Shown here: piece by piece, positions 32,065 to 42,350 of the stretch
Layout: each line of letters starts with the position of its first letter
Position numbering within the stretch: position 1 is the stretch's first letter
Source of the DNA: Trichomonas vaginalis G3
Taxonomy: Eukaryota; Parabasalia; Trichomonadida; Trichomonadidae
Direction: 5' to 3'
Assembly (NCBI RefSeq): GCF_026262505.1
Contig: NC_067205.1
Span: 7,006,001-7,070,000 of the forward strand
DNA length: 64,000 nucleotides
Notes under the pieces: generated by a model
The model's input: only the letters and a program-made list of their open reading frames with translations
Told to the model about the DNA's origin: nothing
Databases searched by the model: none
Made by a program: the position numbers and the translations under genes

Positions 32065-35000
32065 CAACTTCTTTATGTATAGAAAATTCTATCTTGCCTT
32101 TTATTTTTTTCTCGCTGTGAAACGTATTCGGTCTTTTTTTTAAAAATTAATTTTTTGTTAGAGATAAGAGCTAAAACTCGGTAAACAACTTCTTTATGTC
32201 TAGAAAATTCTATCTTGCCTTTTATTTTTTTCTCGCTGTGAAAAGTATTCGTCTTTTTTTTAAAAATTAATTTTTTGTTAGAGATAAGAGCTAAAACTCG
32301 GTAAACAACTTCTTTATGTCTAGAAAATTCTATCTTGCCTTTTATTTTTTTCTCGCTGTGAAACGTATTCGGTCTTTTTTTTAAAAAATTTTTTGTTAGA
32401 GATAAGAGCTAAAACTCGGTAAACAACTTCTTTATGTCTAGAAAATTCTATCTTGCGTTTTTATTTTTTTCTCGCTGTGAAACGTATTCGTCTTTTTTTA
32501 AAAATTAATTTTTTGTTAGAGATAAGAGCTAAAACTCGGTTAAACAACTTCTTTATGTCTAGAAAATTCTATCTTGCCTTTTATTTTTTTCTCGCTGTGA
32601 AACGTATTCGGTCTTTTTTTTAAAAATTAATTTTTTGTTAGAGATAAGAGCTAAAACTCGGTAAACAACTTCTTTATGTCTAGAAAATTCTATCTTGCCT
32701 TTTATTTTTTTCTCGCTGTGAAACGTATTCGGTCTTTTTTTTAAAAATTAATTTTTTGTTAGAGATAAGAGCTAAAACTCGGTAAACAACTTCTTTATGT
32801 CTAGAAAATTCTATCTTGCCTTTTATTTTTTTCTCGCTGTGAAACGTATTCGGTCTTTTTTTTAAAAATTAATTTTTGTTAGAGATAAGAGCTAAAACTC
32901 GGTAAACAACTTCTTTATGTCTAGAAAATTCTATCTTGCCTTTTATTTTTTTCTCGCTGTGAAACGTATTCGGTCTTTTTTTTTAAAATTAATTTTTTGT
33001 TAGAGATAAGAGCTAAAACTCGGTAAACAACTTCTTTATGTCTAGAAAATTCTATCTTGCCTTTTATTTTTTTCTCGCTGTGAAACGTATTCGTCTTTTT
33101 TTAAAAAATTAATTTTTTTGTTAGAGATAAGAGCTAAAACTCGGTAAACAACTTCTTTATGTCTAGAAAATTCTATCTTGCCTTTTATTTTTTTCTCGCT
33201 GTGAAACGTTTCGGTCCTTTTTTAAAAAATTAATTTTTTGTTAGAGATAAGAGCTAAAACTCGGTAAACAACTTCTTTATGTCTAGAAAATTCTATCTTG
33301 CCTTTTATTTTTTTCTCGCTGTGAAACGTATTCGGTCTTTTTTTTAAAAATTAATTTTTTGTTAGAGATAAGAGCTAAACTCGGTAAACAACTTCTTTAT
33401 GTCTAGAAAATTCTATCTTGCCTTTTATTTTTTTCTCGCTGTGAAACGTATTCGGTCTTTTTTTAAAAAATTAATTTTTTGTTAGAGATAAGAGCTAAAA
33501 CTCGGTAAACAACTTCTTTATGTCTAGAAATTCTATCTTGCCTTTTATTTTTTTCTCGCTGTGAAACGTATTCGGTCTTTTTTTAAAAAATTAATTTTTT
33601 GTTAGAGATAAGAGCTAAAACTCGGTAAACAACTTCTTTATGTCTAGAAAATTCTATCTTGCTTTTATTTTTTTCTCGCTGTGAAACGTATTCGGTCTTT
33701 TTTTAAAAAATTAATTTTTTGTTAGAGATAAGAGCTAAAACTCGGTAAACAACTTCTTTATGTCTAGAAAATTCTATCTTGCCTTTTATTTTTTTCTCGC
33801 TGTGAAACGTATTCGGTCTTTTTTTTTAAAAATTAATTTTTTGTTAGAGATAAGAGCTAAAACTCGGTAGACAACTTCTTTATGTCTAGAAAATTCTATC
33901 TTGCCTTTTATTTTTTTCTCGCTGTGAAACGTATTCGTCTTTTTTTTAAAAATTAATTTTTTGTTAGAGATAAGAGCTAAAACTCGTAAACAACTTCTTT
34001 ATGTCTAGAAAATTCTATCTTGCCTTTTATTTTTTTCTCGCTGTGAAACGTATTCGGTCTTTTTTTAAAAATTAATTTTTTGTTAGAGATAAGAGCTAAA
34101 ACTCGTAAACAACTTCTTTATGTCTAGAAAATTCTATCTTGCCTTTTATTTTTTTCTCGCTGTGAAACGTATTCGGTCTTTTTTTTAAAAATTAATTTTT
34201 TGTTAGAGATAAGAGCTAAAACTCGGTAAACAACTTCTTTATGTCTAGAAAATTCTATCTTGCCTTTTATTTTTTTCTCGCTGTGAAACGTATTCGGTCT
34301 TTTTTTAAAAATTAATTTTTTGTTAGAGATAAGAGCTAAAACTCGGTAAACAACTTCTTTATGTCTAGAAAATTCTATCTTGCCTTTTATTTTTTTCTCG
34401 CTGTGAAACGTATTCGGTCTTTTTTTAAAAAATTAATTTTTTGTTAGAGATAAGAGCTAAAACTCGGTAAACAACTTCTTTATGTCTAGAAAATTCTATC
34501 TTGCCTTTTATTTTTTTCTCGCTGTGAAACGTATTCGGTCTTTTTTTAAAAAATTAATTTTTTGTTAGAGAAGAGCTAAAACTCGGTAAACAACTTCTTT
34601 ATGTCTAGAAATTCTATCTTGCCTTTATTTTTTTCTCGCTGTGAAACGTATTCGGTCTTTTTTTAAAAAATTAATTTTTTGTTAGAGATAAGAGCTAAAA
34701 CTCGGTAAACAACTTCTTTATGTCTAGAAAATTCTATCTTGCCTTTTATTTTTTTCTCGCTGTGAAACGTATTCGGTCTTTTTTTTAAAAATTAATTTTT
34801 TGTTAGAGATAAGAGCTAAAATCGGTAAACAACTTCTTTATGTCTAGAAAATCTATCTTGCCTTTTATTTTTTTCTCGCTGTGAAACGTATTCGGTCTTT
34901 TTTTAAAAAATTAATTTTTTGTTAGAGATAAGAGCTAAAACTCGGTAAACAACTTCTTTATGTCTAGAAAATTCTATCTTGCCTTTTATTTTTTTCTCGC

Positions 35001-35690
35001 TGTGAAACGTATTCGGTCTTTTTTTAAAAAATTAATTTTTTGTTAGAGATAAGAGCTAAAACTCGGTAAACAACTTCTTTATGTCTAGAAAATTCTATCT
35101 TGCCTTTTATTTTTTTCTCGCTGTGAAACGTATTCGGTCTTTTTTTTAAAAATTAATTTTTTGTTAGAGATAAGAGCTAAAACTCGGTAAACAACTTCTT
35201 TATGTCTAGAAAATTCTATCTTGCCTTTTATTTTTTTCTCGCTGTGAAACGTATTCGGTCTTTTTTTAAAAAATTAATTTTTTGTTAGAGATAAGAGCTA
35301 AAACTCGGTAAACAACTTCTTTATGTCTAGAAAATTCTATCTTGCCTTTTATTTTTTTCTCGCTGTGAAACGTATTCGGTCTTTTTTTTAAAAATTAATT
35401 TTTTGTTAGAGATAAGAGCTAAAACTCGTAAACAACTTCTTTATGTCTAGAAAATTCTATCTTGCCTTTTATTTTTTTCTCGCTGTGAAACGTATTCGGT
35501 CTTTTTTTAAAAAATTAATTTTTTGTTAGAGATAAGAGCTAAAACTCGGTAAACAACTTCTTTATGTCTAGAAAATTCTATCTTGCCTTTTATTTTTTTC
35601 TCGCTGTGAAACGTATTCGGTCTTTTTTTTAAAAATTAATTTTTTGTTAGAGATAAGAGCTAAAACTCAGTAAACAACTTCTTTATGTCT
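32065..35690 (-). repeat. 120-bp satellite, right array (~31 units)
   Basis: The same unit in reverse complement. I count about 31 copies of the CTTTATGTCTAGAAA landmark, equal to the left array within counting error. The join at about 32064 falls inside a unit (AACAAAAAATTAA then ACAACTTCTTTATG). Confidence 0.95.
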
Positions 35691-36249
35691 AGAAAATTTA
35701 ACATGCGTCTCCCATTTTTATATATTTGGTTTAGAATGTTCGAAAATGCGTAATATGGTCATGAATATTCATTGAAAAGAACCTTGAATTAATTCAATCT
35801 GATCTCACAAAATATTTTAAATTACAACTTTGTCGTTTGAATAGATAATTAGTATTAAACTCAAATAACTAGTTTATTTTTGAATAAAAATTATTTGAAT
35901 CCATTCAATTTTGTGAATTTTCCTTCAAAAATCAAGTTTAAATATCTTATTTGCCATATAACTTTAAATACAATGAAACATATTCGAAATTGAAAAGAAT
36001 GACTTTTTCTGTTCTTTCAATCATTCAATTTGAATTTTGCAATATTAAATTTCTCATTAAATACCTATTAAAAACAACAAGCAATTTAACTTACATTCAA
36101 ATTTATTTGTGTTATATTCAATCTTCTCAAAACTTATAATTTTCGGCTATACCATGATTATATGCTATATAATATAATAAACCTATAATAGTATCATTCT
36201 TTCAATTATTTGAAGAGAAAACCGAAAAAATATATTTTCGTTCTATAAC

Positions 36250-36265
36250 ATCAGTAAATTAACTC
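36250..36265 (+). repeat. 16-bp direct repeat, right of giant palindrome
   Basis: ATCAGTAAATTAACTC, identical to 27822-27837 and in the same orientation, directly after the outer end of the right arm. Confidence 0.75.
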
Positions 36266-37315
36266 CTTCAAAACTCTTTAATCAGATGAATAGATATCTA
36301 AATGGTTTCTAATATTAAATGACTCTTTATGTTGCTTGATATTTTCGAGTAAACGGCCAAATTAATGATTCAAATCTTATTGATCTTGGTTCCATTGAAA
36401 ATAAATGCGGAAATAAATATATTTATGGTTAGTCAATAATTTTTGTATTTAATTAAACCCATGAATCATTTGAAACAAGCAAAATTAGTTTGTATTGCAG
36501 TAAAAAACTCATAAAATGTATAATTTGTGAATTGGCATAATAAAATATTTCTAATGTATTTGCCATATTCGAAGATAGCAACTTTATTACAGAATGAACG
36601 TTTGGTGAAGAAGATAATATGCCAAACCTTCACTAATAGATAAAATATTAAGAAGTATTTTAAAAGAAAAGGTATATCCTATAGAATTATGGATGGCTTA
36701 TAAGTCAAAAGATGAAAATAAATTTGCAAAATGCCATTTGTCTTTGCAGCATGTTGCTAACTGTTGTTTGTCTCAAAGTTAGTACTAACTAGCCAAAATA
36801 GAATTGATGTATATTTGCATGTTTATTTGATATAACCTGCTGATATTGTAGAGATAATAGCATATGCAAAATTTCCTGTAGCGATGACTTGATTAATATC
36901 ATATTTCCAGTATAAAGATGGAATGGAAAAAAAAACAGAAGAGTAAAATTTCAGATAACGAATTTCCAGACCCAGATTTATATGAATACTATTAAAAGAA
37001 TTAAAAAAGATATAAACTATGGGAAGTGTTGATATTGTCTAGTAGAATGTTATATTTATTCGGTTAAAATATTATTCGTAATTCGAAATTAATAGATTGA
37101 CTTAAATTAATGGTATTTAATAGATATATAGCTAACAACATTGAAGGTTATTACTAAAAATAGTGCTAACAATAAATTTTGAATAAGAAGAATTTTAAAA
37201 ATGATAAATTTTAGTGTAATAAACAAAAGATTACAAGAGATAGTTATTTATTCTTGCTTTGAGTTTATCTTAAGGAAAGAAATAAGCATTTAAAGGATAA
37301 GAGAGAAATCAATTT
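36266..37315. other. Intergenic, no clear gene
   Basis: AT-rich. A stretch around 36630-36785 reads about 50 codons (PSLIDKILRSILKEKVYPIE) without a start. It could be a decayed coding remnant, but I cannot assign it. Confidence 0.4.
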
Positions 37316-38487
37316 AAAGGCGTCAAAAATTTTCTCACTGGGTTTTCGTCTATCAATCCCAGCTCATTATATACGCAACCAATCAAAAATCTGATATGGG
37401 AGTCCAAGGCTAACTTTTTGTTGTCTACCTAATAAAAGAGGAAGCAGCATTAGTGAGAATAATCGCAAATATTCAATTTAAATTATCTTTTTATTCTTAA
37501 TTTAAAGTGACAAAAAGAATAAAAAACCTATTCTAAGGCATGTTGTTATGTAAATGAGACTAGACATCATATTTTATGTTATGAAAAAAAATATTTAGAA
37601 TTTTAGAACAAAAAAATAGAAAAAATAGCATAACTTATGGATGTGCGTATATTAAATTTAATAAATTAAGAGAAATTATTTTTGGCGCCAAAATTATTCG
37701 TTAACTCTCAAATTTTTCTGAGTCAATAAGCCGCTAAAAAGTGTCATTTTGTTTCGTTAGAGAAAGATGAATTGTCCATGTCATCCAATCGGGAACAAGG
37801 GGGATGGGGATTAGATGATAAGAAGCAATTCATGCTCTCTATCTGAAGCAATCAGACTTACCAGCAACAATGTGAATCAGTCTTTCACTGAATGAGTAGG
37901 TGTTGGAAGAACTTTCTCTAAAGCGATACAGTTGCGCTACATGTTCGTCAACTTGTCTAGAAATAAATATATCATTTGTTTTATACGTTTTTTCGTAATA
38001 AATCTATTTGTATTTGTTGTATTTGAGTATGAAGATAACAAAAACTACGGCATAAGACGCAGTACACTGGGCTTCGTTGCCATTTTATTTACCATGTTAA
38101 GAATAAACTTAACAGACATGCTTTGTTTTCGACGAAGCCATCTAAAATAACGTACATCTAAATAAAACTAAAAAACTGTAAAATTTCTTTATTTGATAGT
38201 ATACTTCAAATTATGCACTATACCTTCTAGAATTCTATAACACTCTTTGCATATAATTTTTTAAAAAAAAGTTATATCTCGACAAAAATATGATTTATCA
38301 ATAGAGTATGTAAAATAAAACTCATTCGCAGTATTAAAAAATCGTAAATCTTTCCAAAAAAATTTTGAATTACAAATTTTAAAACTTAAAACAACATTTT
38401 TTGAAGCGAAAAAACGAAATCTAATTTTTTTGGAAAATTTAGAATAAATAGAGCTCTTTAACTAGGGCTGTACAAGATTTAAAAAAA

Positions 38488-38562
38488 CATTGCCGGGTTA
38501 CCGTAGAGGCCTAAAAAAATCGCGCCTCGGCGGCAAGCCGCCTCGGCATTAAGAATGCGCAT
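38488..38562. repeat. GC-rich hairpin segment
   Basis: A short GC-rich island in AT-rich DNA with CGCGCCTCGGCGGCAAGCCG and GCCTCGGC, able to fold on itself. Not a tRNA: no anticodon arm or B box was found. Confidence 0.5.
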
Positions 38563-39079
38563 CTAAATTTTTATATGTCCTTCTTTCTTTTATTTTTCCC
38601 TTCCCTTCCTTTTCTTTTTCTTTTTTTCCCTCCTCTTGCTCTCATTTACCTTTTTTTTCCTTTTCTCATCATTTTTCAAAATTTTAAATTTTTATCAAAA
38701 ATCTTGCCTATAAAAGCAGATTATGGAACCTTTTAATGCCTCTTAATCAATATTATACAGCATAAAGCATATTAAATGAAAGTAATTACGTATAAATTTA
38801 TTTTATTATCTTATTTATTAATTCTTTAGCATGTATTGTTTAATATTAACTTTTCTGTACATTAAATATGATATCTCCAAAGTATGAATGCCTTGTAACG
38901 AAACAAAAACTTAATTTTATGTTGAATATTTGTCACAAACATTAGATTATTAAAATATATGTTGGATATCCCTTAGTATGAGACTTCATGACTCTTGTTG
39001 TCTAACGTGAGCTTTGGATTGCAAGCTTGCTACAGCACATAAGTATTCTGTGGTTAAAAAAACCACATGAGCTTTAAAA

Positions 39080-39753
39080 ACTATAAAACCAAAAATAATT
39101 GTTATAATTTAAATGAAGAAGTAATTTAAAACGATTTTATTTATGATCAAATTTTATATATTTTTTTGGATCAAATCCATTTTAATAGAATTTATATACT
39201 ATTCATCTATTAGTAAACACTACCGTATATTATTTTTTAAGCTATCTTATTTTTTGAACTTTTAGTCAAAGCTTTGGTCGCAAGAAGAATTGCATGATAA
39301 ATAAAAACATTTAATCAAAGTCAATTTTATTTTTCATATTCAAATGGACTGAGTGTTAACATTTAACATTTTTTGCTAATTGTCGTCAAAAATTAGGCGT
39401 AAAGCAAAAATTGATATTTCATATGGTTTTATGATAGATAAGCATTATATTCCCACTCATTATATTCGTAAATTTTGAGGTTTATCCTTCGCTTTTAAGA
39501 TCATTGAATTTGATTTTTATATAAAATAGTTATATATTAGAAAATAATATGAGTTTATGTGATATTATTTTTCAGAAGATTTCATTCTATATGCCTATGA
39601 AAAGTACTCTCAAAACTAACTTTTTCCTAATTATAATTAAATCTAGAATATTGTATTATGCTTAGTATTATTTCATTTTTCTCATGCAATTTAGAATTTA
39701 CAAATGTCAAAAAATTGAGAGCTGTCACTTTTGATGAATTTCTGTTTATTACA
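39080..39753. repeat. Solo foldback arm with empty hairpin-element site
   Basis: A copy of the arm of the 12962-15174 element, ending in CTGTTTATTACA at 39753. Its inner side (about 39080-39165) also keeps the spacer, including one uninterrupted AGAAGT (ACTTCT on the other strand) where the related element carries the 942-bp insertion. The second arm is missing. Confidence 0.85.
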
Positions 39754-40794
39754 GCATTGTTATTAATAATGAAAAATAAAGCTTATTTCAATGCAAATTG
39801 TTCTGCAAATTTATTTCACTTTTGACCTCACTTTTTCCGTAATTCAATTTTTTACTTTTAATATTTTAGATCTTCATAATATCATTTGAAAAATTAACCA
39901 TATAAAAAAATCAAGTTATCAATTCACTTTTTCCGTAATTCAAAAATCAAAAATATAAATAATATATCTTTTTATCAAATATTATTATTATATTCTATGA
40001 AAAATGAGGTCCGGAAATTTTGCGGATTCCCGTAACTCAATTTTACGGAAAAAGTGCAGTAAACTATTCAAAATACGGAAAAATTGGTGTAAACTAATGA
40101 TTTTACGGTAAAATCACGGAAAGTCCCGGAAGAATATATGTGCCTATATGAAATTATACAAAAATGAATCAAACGCATTTTAAAAGATTGTTCTTGTATT
40201 ATAAATGCTATTCGCAGATTTATTAGTTGAAGAAAATTACCAAATTTTTGCCGATTTACAAAAAATGATTTACAAAGCATATTTTTATAAGGCTTTAAAA
40301 ATCTTTAAAATGTGACCGGTGACGGAAATCCATGGTAACCAACCGCGGTTCCCGTTTGGAATGCCATATCTTTAACTCGTCGAATACAAATTGCTTTCAA
40401 GTTTTTTTCGACCGGAAATTGAACTTTTAGAGTTTATACAATAAGATTCACATGAAAAAATACGGGTTTAACAAAGAAATCACCAATATAAAGGTTTTTT
40501 AGTAGAACGAGATTGATAAAAACTATGGTATGATAAAAAGACGATAATTTTTTTGGCGGGATAATTGAAGAATATGAATGATTCGAATTACAGACATACT
40601 CTAGTCCGAAACTTACTATGGTTCGTGACTTATTTTTGACACAGAATAGCTGTAGACTAAGGCTTACTCTAGATCCAGACTTATTAAACAATTAAATTTG
40701 CTTTTGGAATAAGACTTAATTTTAGTTACAAACTTATCTTAATATCAGACTTATATTTAGAATCAGACTTACTTTAGTCTAGAACTTACATTTA

Positions 40795-41138
40795 GAATCA
40801 GACTTCCATTTCAAGTCATACTTACTTTCGTCCGAGACTTACATTTCAAGTCAGACTTACTTTCGTCCGAGACTTACATTTCAAGTCAGACTTACTTTCG
40901 TCCGAGACTTACATTTCAAGTCAGACTTACTTTCGTCCGAAACTTACATTTCAAGTCAGACTTACTTTCGTCCGAAACTTACATTTCAAGTCAGACTTAC
41001 TTTCGTCAAAGACTTACATTTCAAGTCATACTTACTTTCGTCCGAAACTTACATTTCAAGTCATACTTACTTTCGTCCGAAACTTACATTTCAAGTCAGA
41101 CTTACTTTCGTCCGAGATTTACATTTCAAGTCCAAGGA
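40795..41138 (+). repeat. 35-bp minisatellite
   Basis: About 9-10 copies of CTTACTTTCGTCCGAGACTT plus ACATTTCAAGTCAGA, period 35 bp, with A/G changes (CCGAGA/CCGAAA) and T/G (TCATA/TCAGA). Degenerate half-units extend back to about 40590. Confidence 0.9.
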
Positions 41139-41705
41139 AAAGAGACTATTGATGACTTACTTTCCATCGATGGTGCACAACAGCAGGGAGGGGATTGGTG
41201 GGTTTGGGGAAATTCGCTGAGGCACTAGTGTCCGGATTGTTCGTCAAATAGGTTTCCTTTCCTATAAAGAAATGACACTTTTTTGGCGGCTTATTGACTC
41301 AGAAAAATTTGAGAGTTAACGAATAATTTTGGCGCCAAAAATAATTTCTCTTAATTTATTAAATTTAATATACGCACATCCATAAGTTATGCTATTTTTT
41401 CTATTTATTTTGTTCTAAAATTCTAAATATTTTTTTTCATAACATAAAATATGATGTCTAGTCTCATTTACATAACAACATGCCTTAGAATAGGTTTTTT
41501 ATTCTTTTTGTCACTTTAAATTAAGAATAAAAAGATAATTTAAATTGAATATTTGCGATTATTCTCACTAATGCTGCTTCCTCTTTTATTAGGTAGACAA
41601 CAAAAAGTTAGCCTTGGACTCCCATATCAGATTTTTGATTGGTTGCGTATATAATGAGCTGGGATTGATAGACGAAAACCCAGTGAGAAAATTTTTGACG
41701 CCTTT

Positions 41706-42312
41706 AAATTTTGACACATCAATTTTGAAATAGTTGATAAAGATTAATGAATTACTTATTTCAACGAGGGTATTTGATTTGTAAATCGTTAAACTTGATT
41801 GATGATTGAATCTGAGATAATTTTCTCCAATTCAATAAATTCAATATGTTAATTCAAAAATTTATGTAGTTTACGATACTTAAAAATTGATGTTATTTTT
41901 ATATTCGTTCATTCTATCTTGTTAATTAATACTTAACATATTTAATAGCAAACTATTTGATTGAGGGTCGTCAAAAAATTTTAATTCGCAAAATTTGTCG
42001 CTTCGGGTTTATCATATTTGAACAGCGTAGATAAATTGTAATCCATATTTTCTATCGGCAGTAATGAAAAGTGCAAAAATTTTAAACAGTGAATTTGTTT
42101 GCGATCGAAATATCTATGTAAAAACAAGATGATGGTGATTATTTTTCTTTTTATGAGTTCTAAATTGTCTTGCCAACAATTTATTCAATCCCGAAATCAA
42201 CATTGAATGTGTTATTCGTAAAATTTCAAGTTTGATTATGTCAGTTGAAAATTGCATTTACATCACAATTTATCGATAAAAATGTAATGACCACATTTCA
42301 TATCAAATTTTC
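41706..42312. other. Intergenic upstream of the G6PD gene
   Basis: AT-rich with no gene recognised. It ends at the promoter motif of the next gene. Confidence 0.5.
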
Positions 42313-42340
42313 TATTTGAGAGCCCTTTCAAAACATTATT
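42313..42340 (+). promoter_or_regulatory. Host promoter motif TATTTGAGAG
   Basis: TATTTGAGAG (42313-42322), then ACATTATT about 18 bases on as a likely initiator; the ATG is at 42351. Same arrangement as at the Myb gene. Confidence 0.5.
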
Positions 42341-42350
42341 ATTTTATTTG

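Larger units (their letters stand above)
27839..36249. mobile_element. Giant foldback element, 8.4-kb palindrome
   Basis: Outer arms (27839 to about 28395 and about 35690 to 36249) are reverse complements, starting GTTATAGARCGAAAATA at both ends, with roughly 8-10 percent divergence where compared. Between them lie two tandem arrays of the same 120-bp unit in opposite orientation, meeting near 32064. Flanks carry the exact 16-bp direct repeat ATCAGTAAATTAACTC. No credible gene; mirrored 62-codon frames in the two arms (27949-28137 minus, 35951-36139 plus) differ at about eight residues and are probably chance. Arm divergence argues against a sequencing hairpin artefact. Confidence 0.85.
37316..41705. 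mobile_element. 4.4-kb element with ~435-bp terminal inverted repeats
   Basis: The left repeat (37316 to about 37755) begins GGCGTCAAAAATTTTCTCAC; the right (about 41265 to 41705) is its near-perfect reverse complement. TTTAAA flanks both ends (37313 side and after GACGCC), a possible short target duplication. Inside are no convincing genes but several repeats: a GC-rich hairpin near 38500, a foldback arm copy (about 39080-39753) and a 35-bp minisatellite. Long terminal repeats with a noncoding core suggest a non-autonomous DNA transposon, perhaps Mutator-like. Confidence 0.75.

Noticed and set aside
28395-35690. CRISPR-like regular array
   Set aside because: The whole 120-bp unit repeats with no unique spacers, and the array inverts at the centre; it is a satellite.
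27839-36249. Palindrome as a sequencing hairpin artefact
   Set aside because: The two arms differ at several percent of positions and the flanks carry a direct repeat, which an artefact would not produce.
36627-36783. About 50 codons reading PSLIDKILRSILKEKVYPIE
   Set aside because: No start, no family and stops on both sides; too weak to call a gene.
37932-38150. 72-codon frame inside the 4.4-kb element
   Set aside because: No recognisable transposase motif and low-complexity hydrophobic composition; treated as chance.
38488-38562. Possible tRNA or small RNA gene in the GC-rich island
   Set aside because: No cloverleaf, anticodon loop or B box could be drawn; it is a plain hairpin.
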